Source of the DNA: Neospora caninum Liverpool
Lineage: Eukaryota; Apicomplexa; Conoidasida; Eucoccidiorida; Sarcocystidae
Reading direction: 5' to 3'
Assembly: GCF_000208865.1 (NCBI RefSeq)
Contig: NC_018385.1
Span: 62,001-126,000, forward strand
Length of the DNA: 64,000 nucleotides
Of this stretch, positions 1 to 12,300 are shown one piece after another. Both the position numbers and the translations under genes were made by a program. Below the pieces are notes generated by a model that saw only the letters and a list, made by a program, of their open reading frames with translations, was not told the origin of the DNA and searched no databases. Position 1 is the first letter of the stretch. The number at the start of each line of letters is the position of its first letter.

Positions 1-102
1 TGGGACGGCGGATGTCGTTTTCCCAAGTCCCACGCTTTCACAAGCTTCTGTGCCCACGGCCCCGGGTCTCTGCCTCCCCTGAATTCCAGCACAGATTGTC
101 AC

Positions 103-3100
103 CTGAAGAAAGAAGGAGATTTTTGCAGAAGGCCGGACGTCTGGGAGACGCTGGAAGATCAGCCACAGCTCCTGCCAAGCCGCCACAACGGCGTAGCTCG
201 CACGCGCAAAGCCCTCCTCGGTGACAGGCTCGTCGAGCGTCCTCGGTGAGCGCCACGTGGAAGAAGCCGACGCGCTGGATCCAGTACTGGTAGAAGCTGG
301 GGAGGAAGGAAGGACAGGAGAGGAAGAAGTGACAGGAGAGGAAGGAAGGACAGGAGAGGAAGGAGAGACAGGAGAGGCAGGAGAGACGGGAGAGGAAGGA
401 GAGACGGGAGAGGCGAGTTTCTCCGTCCTTGGAGCCTGCGCTGGGAATTTTATCTGGTCAGCGACACTGAGTGCGATCCCGCGTAGAATGCGAAGCGCCT
501 GCTGCATGTCGGCCTCGTTCTTCACGAGGCGCGTGCCCCAAAGGGACAGCGCCCCTTGCAGGCAAAACAGAGAAGCGTAGGGCAGGCGCGCACGAGCTAG
601 CCTGCAGAAAGGAAAAGGCGAGACGGGAGAAATGGCGACGACGCCCGCGGAGATACGCTTCGGACAAGGATAGCGAAAGTCCGAGAGGTGAAAACTCCCC
701 CGCACGCGACCTCGACCGGGCCTCGACTGGAGGCCAGAGACTCGGAGCTCGCCTGACAGCGCGTTGCCCCGACTCTCCAACTGGTGGTTTCGCCCAGACA
801 AAGAAAGAGCGGCACGAAAAAAGGAAGCAGAAACGGCGGGAACTGGGACCAGAAGAACTCCGGAAATGTAACTGAGGGTTTGGACAGAGCAAGGTCCCCA
901 TTCAGAAAAAACCGAGTGGAAAGGAATGAGAGGTAAAAGGTGTGTAACGGAGTGCCTGCGGCTCTCGTTTCGACACAGGTAGACGGCGAGGCAAGAGAAA
1001 GGGAAGTCGATCGAAAGAGCGGCCCACACCAAAATTAAGATTAGGCGACCCTGATAAAGACACGGGGATAGAGTTTGTTGTACACTTTCGAGCGAGCAGC
1101 ACGGAAAAGAAAGAAACCTTTGGAGCACTGCCGAAACGCACACGGGACGCACAGACCGGCAGCGGGATGCGCACACGAGTCACCAGAGACAATGCAGGGC
1201 TTGACGGCCTTCTTTGCGCGACTTCTATTTCACTCACGCTTCGACGAGGGGGAGAAAGGACTCAGAGTCGATCCGGAAGAAAAGGGGTTCGAAGTCGATC
1301 GCGTTCTTGGCTTTCTGCTTCTCGTTCACTTTGCCACTGTTCGCAGCTGCGGCCGCTGCTGCATCTCCGCTCCCAGGCCTCTCCCCTGTCTTGGAAGATG
1401 GCGACGAGGAGCGAAAAGCGGAGGAACCGGGCGCCTCAAAAAAGTGAGGGAAGGTGGGCAACAGCGTTCGAAGAAAGAAAAGATAGAGCTTATCGTAAGA
1501 GTCCTTCGGGCCCTGGGCGGGAGGGACACGGGACACAACATGGGGAAACACGAGAGATTGCAGAGGATTTGCAACGAAGCAGCGAGAGCCCAGCAGAGAG
1601 AAGGGAATCAGCATGCAACGGAAAACGACAAGCGCCAGGCACAAGCTTTCCACGCAAACCGAGTGGGAGTCGGGGCACAACGGACGCGGCCGACAACAAA
1701 AGGGGGAGCTGGCAAAAGCCGGGCAACAATAAAAAACCGAGTTGCGGTGTGTTTCGAACACTCCGTGTGCCCGCCTCCGCTGTTGTCTTCCTCCGATGTG
1801 TCTTCCTGTCTACGTCGGTTTCTGGCCGCCCTGTTGCTTTGTCTCTTTGGCGGCTGTCTATCAGACCAGACAGCACCAGAAAACCCAACATGTGAGCACG
1901 AACACGTACACCCCGAACTGAAAAGTGAGGGATGCTGACACACACAAGGTTCTCCGGTCAGTTGTCTTCCTCCTCGGTCGCGGCGTCGATGCCTGGTACC
2001 TGTGGCCTGTCTCGAATTTACGCCTTCTCCCCCCGACCTTGTCGGCTCGCCCTCCAGGAACGCGAGAAGCACAGGCATTATCCGCATGGGCGCAAAACAT
2101 GCAGTCCTTTCCTTTTCTCCTGGAAATGTCTCGGATCCTCTCTTCCCTCCGCGTCGCGCCCTCGTCTCTTCTCACCGGTCGCTTGACTCACCATGGCCTG
2201 GAGCGAGTAAAAGAGAGACAGCCAGACACGGGGAGTGAGGGCGTTGTCGCGCCTGAGCTCTTGGCCGAGGTCGCTGACATTCTTGTACTTTTCCGTCAAC
2301 GCGATCAAGTGTTTGTGAGTTTTTGCGCTCGGCAGCCGCCGAAAGTCCGGCAAAACAGAGGCCAGTGCAGCTGCAGAAAGCGGGCCGCGCGCGAGCTGCG
2401 ATGCCTGTGCGGGCGCGGGTCGGAGGTACACGGAAGACAGGGACGGAGGCGAGGAAGATCGACGAGACGTTTGCGGTTCGCCGTAGACTATGGCATAGAG
2501 TTGCAGGAGCAGGGTGCGTTTGGTGTGAAGAAGCTCTTGCACCTTGGCGTGAGCCGGGTCTGGGGCCTGGAGGCCCTCTCCTGGCCTCCGACCGCGGTCG
2601 GAGGCCTGTGGCCCGGCGCCGCGGCGCCGCGCCTTGTCGCTAGTTGGGCTCGGTGGAATCGCGACAGACTCGATCAAGGACAGGAGACTGAAGAAGAGAG
2701 AATCCTCGAACGTCAAGCACGGCGGGCCGAGATCTGCGCGCTTGCTCGGTGGCCATGCGGAAGAGGGGCCAAAGGCGAGAGGCGCGGAAGACGGGTGCGA
2801 GGGAGACGGCGACGGGGAAGAAGGAGAGGCAGACGGAAACGTAGGAAGACCCGTAGACGGAGGGACTCTGTTCGGCGCTCCGCCCGCCATAGAAGGAACG
2901 GGCCGTTGAGGCGCACCCCGCGGTCCCCCCTCTCCATAGAGAGGCGACGCGGGAAAGGGGCCAGGCAACGGTGGAGGCGCCGAAGAAGCGGAAGCACCGC
3001 GCGGCAGAGGCGGGAAAGGAGCAGACGGAGACGAATGAGGAGACGGAGTTACAAAGGCCGAGGGCGCCCGAGGGACAAACCCATGGTGGGGAACTGTAGA

Positions 3101-3454
3101 GACAGGAGGCGCAGCGTCACCTGGACGAGATGCTGGCGCCGAGGCGGAAGCAGAGGAAGGAAGGGGACTGGGAGACGGCGCAGGCTGCTGAGGGAAGAAT
3201 GGAGACGGCGGGGGCCGCACGCTTTCTGGCAGGCCCGCGAGTCCGCCGATCGCTGGCCTTTGGCCTCCGCCTCGGGCAAGCGTCGGCAGAGGCCGGAACC
3301 CCGAGGGCGGCGAGGCATTCGATGCGGAAAGGGAGAAGGCGGAAGGGGAGGCACGTGCGCGAGTTTCCGGTTGCGGCGCGCGCTGTCGCCTTGCGCTCTG
3401 CGCCGCGAAACTGCGAGACGGCTGTTGGCGGCCATCGCTCCTCGCCCGGAGACC
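103..3454 (-). CDS. Unrecognised helical protein with Pro/Ser-rich N-terminal region (partial at both ends)
   Basis: Three exons read on the minus strand: 3454-2192, 1512-1238 and 601-103. Junction phases agree (0, 2, 0), with donors GTGAGT, GTGAGT and GTGACA and acceptors ending CTTCAG, CGCCCAG and TTCTGCAG. At least 679 residues are visible. The first roughly 270 are Pro/Ser-rich and look disordered. After that come helical, hydrophobic stretches such as TLLLQLYAIVYGE, YDKLYLFFLRTLLPTF and NEADMQQALRIL, interrupted by an 18-bp coding repeat. A possible further upstream exon ends at base 3611 (donor GTGAGT), also phase 0, but I could not find a convincing start codon. The 3' end lies beyond base 1, because the last visible exon ends in a donor. 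I do not recognise the family. The alternating helices would fit a helical-repeat scaffold, but that is inference. Exon boundaries are fairly sure; function is unknown. Confidence 0.72.
300..414 (-). repeat. 18-bp coding tandem repeat (Ser-Pro-Val hexapeptides)
   Basis: About six copies of an 18-bp unit lie in frame in the last visible exon of the minus-strand gene. They encode variants of the hexapeptide SPVSPS (SPVSPA, SPVLPS, SPVTSS). The unit length keeps the frame, so copy number can vary without disrupting the protein. It is probably a flexible linker between two helical segments. Confidence 0.8.
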
Positions 3455-6400
3455 CTGAAGCAGAAAGGAAACAGTTGAGAAGCGATGACCGGGCAAAGAT
3501 GTTTGCAGAGACGGAAGAAAGGTCCGAGGCAAGAGGGCGAGGAAAGCGAGATGGGAAACAGATTTTCCGTCTCGAGCTGGGGCACACGAAGGAGAGCCCG
3601 ATATACTCACAAGGACCGGGGAGCAATCCTGGTCGAATTCCGAGTCGCCGGTCCACAACCTCACATGGGACTACACATGCACAGGGCCCAGGCAAACGCG
3701 GAGGGAAACCTGAAGCGGGTACATACGGGAGGACCGCAGGAGTTCTCTCTTCTCCCTTGGCAAAAACCGTGTGACAGGTTGATACCCCCGTTCCAGAAGA
3801 AGCGAACCGCCCCAAATAGTTCTCGGCAAAGACGCAAATCAGGATCCGAAGCGGAAGGGAGGCGCCCGAATCGACAGAGACAGAGCGTCTCCCCTTTTGA
3901 TCGGGCCCGAATCTCCACGACCCTCTCAATGGAAGGCTCCACAGCTGGCGTCTTTCCGACTCGTAAGATTGCATGTCTTCTAGCAACTATAACTTTGAAG
4001 TTGTCTGTCTCTGTCCTCTTTTTCCTGTCCTGAGTTCTGGCCCGTGTTTCTGTCACGAGACAGGTCGGTGAGGCTGCCGTATGCCTGCTGGGAGACTGAC
4101 GCCTCCAAGTCTTCTTCGCCTTCCAGTTTTTGCAGCTTACCCGCGCGACAGCCGAAGCCGCGGTTGACGTCGGAAAAGACGGAGAGGCCATTGGGCAGTT
4201 GGCGTCGGCCGCGGTTTGTCCCCAGACTCTCCTTTTTCTTCGCAGGGCGGTCAGACGTAGAGAGAGGACAGGGGCGGCAAGGGGGACCGAAGAAGCGGAG
4301 TCTTCAACGGAGAGCTAGGACAAAAACGGAAGACACAAGTGAGAAGAGAAATCGACACAGACTAAAAAGTTGAAGAGAAGGATGCACAGACTAAAAGGGC
4401 GTGGGCGAGACGAGATGAGGCACCGAAAAAGAAGGACGAGAGAGAGGATTGTCACCTCGCAGGAAGGGCATGACAGGAAATTGGGCGCCTTTCTTTAGAG
4501 AAGAGCGCCGCCCAGAGAGAAAGGGGAAAAGCGAACGCAAAAAAGAGAGACAGGCGAATGGAAAAAAAAGACACAGAGAGAAAAGGTGTGCTGTCATCTC
4601 CGACAGGTTGCACGACCTCGCTTTTCCACCAAATAAAATGCGTCAGGAGACAGGACGAATCGTCTGTCTGTCACACGCCCTGTCCAGCCACCTGGTCAGT
4701 CCCCCATTCTAGCGCTTTTTTCTCTTACAAACTCCCGTGCTTCTTCTCACACGCTTCTCCCTGTTCTTCGCTCAGGAAAAAGGTGTGCACTCACCGAGAC
4801 GTGAAGGCTAGCCTCGGTTTGTGGGTTTCCGGCGAGCCCGCAGCGAGGAAGAGGGGCACCCTCGGACGTCTCCGAGCCTCGCTCTTTTTCGATGCTGCGC
4901 GTGGCCGGAAGGCGCGAGAAAAGAAGCAAAGGGGACGAGAAGAAAGAAGATCGCTCGACTCGTTTGGCGAGTTCAAGGACTTCTGCTCACGTATCGGTTG
5001 TACGAGTGTCTGGCGACGGCGGCCCTACGCAGGAGATCGAAGCCAGCTCCTGCATGCGTAAAACGGGAGGGAGAAGGGCCAGGAGAGATGACCGTTTTTC
5101 ATCGTTATTTTGAGTTTGCTGAGAAAGACGCGGAACAAATCTGAAGACGACTCAGGAAAGAAAACGAGGGGGGCTGGCCGAACAAAGCGGGGTGAAAGGA
5201 CGCGAAAAAAAGTTGCGAAAACATGTACCGCTTCTTCTTCACGCTGGAGTTGCACACTGCGTGAAAATCGAGAGACAAGGGCACTGCCGCCTGCAGACAG
5301 GGGGGGGGGGGGGGAGCACGTCTCTCTGCGCTCGTTTTTCCGCTTCTTCAGATTTGGCAAACACCGAGGAAGCACAAACAGGAAATAACACAGGATGATG
5401 CGCCGTGCATGAATCTAACCTAGATCTTACGGGTGAGAGCGAGGAAGGGGGAAACATGAACTTTCTGCAGGCGAACGCCGAAAAGGGGACAGTGTTTGTG
5501 TCGGAGATCCGAGACCAGCCGAAACAATAAAGGAACGAAAATGAACTGTGGAGATCAATCCAGACTGAAAGCGGGGGATATGAGAGGCCAAAGAGTGGAG
5601 AAGCGACAATGGGGAACGGTGAGACAAGAGCAGTGAAACAGAAGCTGGAGCCAGGACATGAGACGCATTACCGAGACCGCATTGAGGTGGTTTTTTATCG
5701 GCACCTCTTTTCACAGTTAGGACAGCCGGCTTGCCTCACCTCGCCACAAGAGGACTTCCAATTCCGCACACGATGGATATACGCACCTGCAACGACCAAG
5801 TGTATACACACTGTCAGTCATCAATGTCTTTCGGAGTTCGCGCTGTTGAACTCCAAGAAGCTGCTGTCCGAGGCTCAGCTGGCCTGCTCTGACTTCCAAA
5901 GCGGCTACCAGTTTACATTTGACTAGTCCCAGCTGGAGAATGTGTTCCGGAAGAGCGCGGAGCAGGGGTTTAAGATGCTGCGCAGACCACACGTTTTTTT
6001 TGAGAGGGGGGAGGCTTCTGCATTGCTTCTGGGAAAGCCGAAAAGGTGCGTCAACGAAAACGCTGACAAAGGGCGAATGCTCTGACATCACCTTTCATTC
6101 AGCCAAGTGCGAAACAGAGCGGCTGCATCCGAGCTCTCTGCTCATCCTAAGGGGTCCATGGCAATGCCATGAACTGAATGTGTATCACCGTGGAGAGAAG
6201 CGAGAGGTTCGCACAAGATCTCTAGCACACAACGCGTAACGCGTCTGAGGCTGCTGGTGCGTATCCTTTCGTACCACGATTCTCGGTTTTTGTGGGCAAT
6301 TCATCCATGAAGAAACGAGCGTACCACCCTTTCAGGAAGACAAAGCCCTTCCAGTTCCCCCCTTGACACGGTCGAATTCTGCGGAGCTTTAAGCGAAAGG

Positions 6401-9320
6401 CATAAAAATCAGCAACTGTTGATGAGGCCAGTACGGGCGGGAAACTATCAGGTGTAAAGGCACTGTGCGAATGGCAAAGAAGTGACTTGAACAGGTTCCA
6501 CCTTCGACCTTAAGTTTCTCGCCGGATATAGCTAGAACCTTCTGAAACTCGAAAGATCCCCTCGCGTTGACGCCAAGCTACCTAGAATGCTCATGGGACA
6601 CTGGAGAGAGGGAACATGCAGTCGGTGAGTTCACCACATGAATCCGATCGATCTCGCATGATCGTCCTTTTGGAGAAGCGACGAGCCTTGTATTACCCTG
6701 TCTGTGCTAGGGGGAGGCGCACAGGCTCATAAAATCATTTTGGGAAAGCATCCGCATAGCGATGCTGGAGGGGTGCCTCAGGCTCAGTCCTGGCTCGAGA
6801 CAACCTGGAAAACGGCTTTCTTTCACCCGAATCTGTCTAGTAAGTTGCCCTCTTGCTACACAGCAAGGATACAATCTACTAGGACGGCGGTTCATGAAAG
6901 ATGCAGCGCATGCCTTTCCGTCAACAGAGTGATCTGCAGCTGTTAGAAGCCACGTGTGATGAGTAGGTTGGGCGGAGCAAGCATCGCCGCAGTTAACGCA
7001 CGTTTCAGATTCTGAGGCGGTTCAGCGTCAGGCCAGGAGCTTTTGAGGGAAGCAGCCGTAGCGTCAAAAGGCGTCTCTAATTCTGGAAGAAAACGGACTG
7101 AGGACTCGCAAGGAGGCTAGGTTCTTGTTTGCTGTAACGTGCGCGTTCTCGGCACGCGGGCGCCACACGTTGCCTCCCGAGTTTCGTGGTTCGTGTTTCC
7201 TGGTCTGTTTCCCTTGAGACCCGCAGCGGATGGTTTCTAGCAAATGGGACGTTCTTCTGCGGATACCACGATTTTTCTAGACGTTTTTCTTGCGCCACCC
7301 AAAAGCATCTAGACAATTAATACGCAGCCACACACACAAGCGGGGCCCAGTTTGTGTCGGCTGTCGTCTGCGGGCGCAGCACTCCGTGCCCGTTTGTAGT
7401 TTTTGTCGCATCAGTCAAGCTGAAACATCTGTGTTGACAGGACATGCCTCCATGCGGCATCTTGAGATCGGGCATTCAAGGGGAAAACAGAGTCTCCTCA
7501 CTAGACACTCGCGCGTTCGACCGTGGATATGGATATACGCGCAATGCGTACTTGAGCGTCCGGTGCTTTCCCCTCTCCCCCCCCCTGTGGATCAAGATAC
7601 TTGTGTTTTGTTTCCCAAGTTCCTGGGAAGAGCTCTACGGTGGCTCTGGCACGGCATTTGAACAGCGATTCACAAAATAGTTACCACGGGGAGAGGGCAT
7701 TTTTGCCGTTCCGGCCGTTTCCGCCTCTGTGAGAAGCCGGCACGGTTCCTCTCGTGTACGTACGGCTCGTCAGCGAGAAGGTGCGCTGAAAACCAACGCA
7801 CTCTACGCACGATATCTGGAGACAGGCTCGCGTGGAGGAAAGTTTTACAGATGAACTGCGAGGATTTGGGTGGAGCCACGACGTCTTACGCTGCTCACGA
7901 GGAGACGGGGAAAAATGGTGTCCTTAGTCATTATGTGCAGGGTTGTGTAGGACTCCTCAGGTTGTTGCTCCTGTGACAAGCATCGCGCTTGGCCTGAGAG
8001 CGCTTTGAAAGAGGAGAGGGAAGAAGGGAGACGGACCGCTTAGCGACACAGGAGATTAGAAGTGCAGTTTTCTGCAAGCGAGTTGAGCGAGGGAAAAGGG
8101 AGAATCTAGTCAAACCACTCTCTCGTGGAGGTTCTCGGTTTTTCACTTTCCCGTTTTTGCTGGCGTCTTTTTGGTGGGTCAAACGGCCGTGCGATGAGCG
8201 ACACGGCACGATTCATCCGTTTCGCGGCTTTCTTCTAATTTCTTTCCCCTTTTGCGCTATTTTCGCCGTTCTCGCATGAAACCCTTGTCTTTTTTTGGTA
8301 TCCCTCCACCATACCTGCCTTTCTGTTCCTTTTCCCCGCCCACTGTTGAACGACGCGGCGCCCCGCGCCTCCCGGAGAGATGCATCGACAGACGTAGCTC
8401 TCAACTTTTGCCATGTCTCTTTCCTTCTCGTTGCCCTTTGTCCTGCAAACGAAATTGGGAATGAGACCAAACTCAACGAACGCACCAAAAGAGTTAGACC
8501 GGAAAAGGTCGAGCAAGACGCACAGAAACGGGGACCGCGGGAGAGCGGCCGGGAACGGCGGAGATCCAACGAACCCCTTCCCGGGCATTTGAAAAGAATC
8601 AGTACAGATGTGAACAGGCCATGTTTGATGGTTGGATAGCATAAAATGCAAGCTCGCGTATGTAGAAACTTCTTTGCGCGTCCATTTTTGCATTTCTTGA
8701 CCTCGATCCCCCTTTGTTTCCCTTGGCAACCATGGCTTTGAGTCTTAGATGCTGGAGCATGCTGGCGGGAAAAGCGCCTACCGCTAAATGTTGTGTTCCG
8801 TGCGCGTCCCGTTTCCTTTCGCGCCTTTCGTCTCAGGCTTCTGTCCGGTCTTCACGAGCACTTAAGCAACAGGTAACGCGTTTTCTGTGCAGGGAAGGGA
8901 TATAGCGAAGCCATAGGTCCCCTCGAACGTTTGTGGCATCCAGGTGTGACTTCCAGAACGGTTTGCTACCGTTTTGGTGTGTATTCCCTTGCCGCTCTTT
9001 CCCCGCGGTGTTCCCCACCTCTCTCTTTGAAGGCTCACACTCTCCCGAGACTTGCTCCCGTGTCTTCGCCCCCTGCCGACAACAGCCTCAGCGGACCAGC
9101 TCTTCTCCCCGTGCTCTCCATTTCCTGCTCTCCTCCTTCTCGCATCCTTACGGCCCGTTTTTCCGCTCTCCCCTTCCTCTCTCTGTTTTCTCTCCTTGCC
9201 ACGTGCCTCTCTCCTCCTTCGCGTCCCTGCCTGCGATTCCTTCCGCAGTCGTTTCGGTACGTGTTTCTCTCGCGGCAATAGCCTCCGCCAACCCCTTGGC
9301 GCAGGCCTGGCCGCTCCAAA
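3455..9320. other. Intergenic region between divergent genes
   Basis: This 5.9-kb stretch separates the minus-strand gene from the phosphodiesterase and should hold both promoters and 5' leaders. The part next to 3454 is likely intron and 5' leader of the minus-strand gene, including a possible exon ending at 3611. A 15-base poly-G run lies at 5300-5314. GCATGC motifs, a core reported in Toxoplasma promoters, occur near 5052 and 6907. From about 9040 to 9290 the sequence is strongly pyrimidine-rich, fitting the 5' leader of the phosphodiesterase. The ORFs here, none above about 167 codons, lack splice support, family motifs or consistent composition, so I see no supported gene. Confidence 0.6.
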
Positions 9321-12300
9321 ATGTCAGAGCTTCCGCCTCGTAGGCGACGTTCGTCGCTGATCCACCTGGAAGAAAACTATGGTCTCTCTGGCTTCGCTTC
9401 GCGCCCCTCTTCTCGAGCTGGGTCCAGTGCTCTCTCGGCACCCTCGGCCGGGGCAGAGTCGCCGTCCGTCTCTCCCGAGGGCCTTCGCCGGCGAGATTTT
9501 TTCCCGCCCTCGTTTCTTCCAGGCTCGAGCCGCAGCCTGCCAGAGCCCTCGCCGCCGCCGGAGCTCGTTAGCGGTTTTGGGAGAGGGCGAGCACGAAGAG
9601 ACGGAGACGAAGGAGACAGGCGAGAGAGAGAAGGCGAAAGAGGCCAACACACGGCGGGACGGAAACAAGCAGAACGTGGAAGCGACTACTACTCCACCCC
9701 GCTTGCCGGCTACTCGGAAAGTCGTTATGCGGCGCCTGGACCGTTCTTCAGGGACGAGCGAGAAGAAGAGCGACGGCGAGCCTCGAGACGCACAGCGGGG
9801 ATGCAAGTAGGCCTGCATTTCTACGACTGCATCGGACAGCAGCTTAGGACTCTCCAAGTCTTGTGTGATCGCCAGAAGGCCGAGGCACTGCGCGCGCCTG
9901 TTGAAGGTAGGCGAGGCGCGAGCGAAGCAAACATGAAAAAAGGGAAGAGACACAGCTGCGGAGACACCCGCGGTGCAAAGGTGACACAGAAGAGAACAGC
10001 GGGACAGGGGAGGGGAGAATGATGCTCTAGTTCGAAGGCGGAGCGAGGAGTGTTTTGAGGCGTTCCACCATCGTGAGAACGCAGACACGGCTCCGGCACG
10101 AGGGAACGCGCAGCGAGGGACACAACGGAGAAAGCAGAGAAGAACGAAATCGAGAAACCTGGCGAAAGACGAGAAGCCTCGGTCGCCATGGCTGGTGGTG
10201 ACGAGGAAGAACAGAGAGAAACACGTGGAGAAAGTGTGATAAACTAGAGTGAGGGATCACAACGCAGGCAGTGCTCGACAAACAGGACACCGCGCCGTGC
10301 CGCCCCCGTGGTTGTTGCTGTACCGGAAAGCTGAGAGTGAGAGTGCCGAGACAGAAAGAGAAATGTGACAGGAAAGAGCATGATCGACACCGTCCACGAA
10401 TGAAAAACAAAAAGACCCTTCGCTTGCTTTGACATGAGGCGCTAGCTATTTTTCCCTCGAGTGTGGCGTCCAAGTATAATATGTTCAACCACGCAAAAGG
10501 CTTGGTGAACATGGAGGTTCGGGTTCGCGTGATTGTTTTCCGTACCCCATTTTCCCCTCCTCGTGTCGTCCTTTTCTTCCGGTCACTCAGCGGCTTGCAG
10601 CAAAGAGGCATCGATGATTTCTTTTGGACGCACAGTAGCAGGCACCGTATCAGCTGCTCTCGGATGCCCCTTGGTGTTGGTCTGTGCGTACGACAAGGAG
10701 ACAGACGAGCTGTACTGCTGCTTTGCGTCGATTCCTCTTGGGACGCTCTGTCCGTCGTCTCCTCTTTCCCCTCTCGCTTCCCCCCCCTTCGCTGCGGCGA
10801 ATTTGTCTCCAGCTGACGCCAGTGCACGCTCCGCAGATGTCGCCGACGGGAAGGCGGCATCCGGCGCGCCGCGTTGTGAGGGGGAGACTCTAATGTCTCG
10901 GGCGTCTTCCCTTCAAACTTATTCTCGCGTGTCTTCCCCGCTTCGCTTGCCTCCTGCCTCCCACTTGCCTCGGGCGCCGGAGACAGACGTCGACTCTGTG
11001 TGCTCCTACGATCGGAGCTCCTCCAGCAGTCTCTCCGCCGGAGGCGCGTGCCCACAGCTGTCTCCTCCGTCGAGTCTTCCTTCTCCCCTTCCCTCCTGTC
11101 GCCTGCCTGCACAGTTCCGCCGCGCGTCGGCCAGGCAGATGGGTTTTGTCTCGTCTCCAAGGCGCGAGCAACGCGTGCGTGCATGCGCGGCTGTTCTCTC
11201 CACGCGATTGCCTCGGGGGAGAGAGCGAAGCGACGCAGGGCGCGACATGCCTTCGCTGGCTGTCGCGAGTCCCCGGACGCCCTCTCAGGCGACGGACTGC
11301 GAGGGGTTGAGGGAAGAGAACGACAGAGCCGCGGAGGCGAGAGAGGAGGGGAGACTCGGAGAGCGTGGACACGCCAAGATGGGGAGGCCTTTTCGTCGTG
11401 AGCAGGACGGCGCGACCGCGAGGGAGATGAAAGAAGGCGCGCTGGGGACAGGAGACAGACAGCTTGAGTCGACCGAAGGCTCACCGAAACGGTGCATCCA
11501 CTCCTCGGTTTGGTCCACAAAAAATGCAGAGAAGGAACAAACCGCGGGCGACGGCCAGCAAAGAGGCAGCATGAGCAGGGTGGACCTGGAGGAGCTGGAA
11601 GCAGACGCAGAACCCGCCGACTGGCGCCGCCTGCCCGAGCTAGCAGCCGAAGGAGACGGAATCTCCAGCTGTGGACGACTGGAAAGTGAAGAAGAGATTC
11701 TCAGTAAGACGAGAAGGCGGGAAAGGTGACAGGAAACGCGGAACAGGCAGTTGTCGCTTCACAAGATGTGGGTGCCACGCAGTGTAGCCCCGGGGCGAAG
11801 CAAGCCCGACGCGTCTGCGTGTACTCGTTCTCTGACGCGCTTCTAAAGTTCGCCCTGTCTGACTTCGTGTTCTTGTCTTTCGTCCAGGTCACCAACTTCG
11901 CCAGTTTCTTCGTTGGCGCCTCGTCGACGACCGCCGAGCCTCCGACACCGCGTCTTTCGCGAGGTCGTCTGAGCCGCCGGAGTCTCCGCGTCGGTCGCCT
12001 TCCCCTCGAAAGGCAGAGAAACGCCAGAGCCCTCCCCTTTCAAACAGCTGCTCCCTCTCGTCTCCCTCGGAGTCGTCGGCCTCGTTGCCTGCGCACCTGC
12101 ACTCCGGACTGGCTGGGGCCATGATGGAGCGGAGGCGGCAAAGCCCGCCGTCTCCGTTTCATTTCCCGCGGTGGGGTGGCGGCAGACGAGGAGCGAGATC
12201 TGCGCACAGGCTCGAGACCGAGAGAGCGCTCCGCAGCAACGCCGAAGAAAGAAGAGTCTCGGCAGTCTCTGCTGGAAGTCTGAACCGCGCTCCCAACCTG

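Noticed and set aside
5609..6091. Overlapping 105- and 124-codon ORFs on opposite strands in the left intergenic region
   Set aside because: Only one could be real. Neither has a recognisable motif, flanking splice sites or compositional support.
10027..11520. Minus-strand ORF of 497 codons opposite PDE exon 2
   Set aside because: The plus strand has phase-matched exons with GAF motifs here. The minus ORF reads Arg/Ser-rich shadow sequence without motifs.
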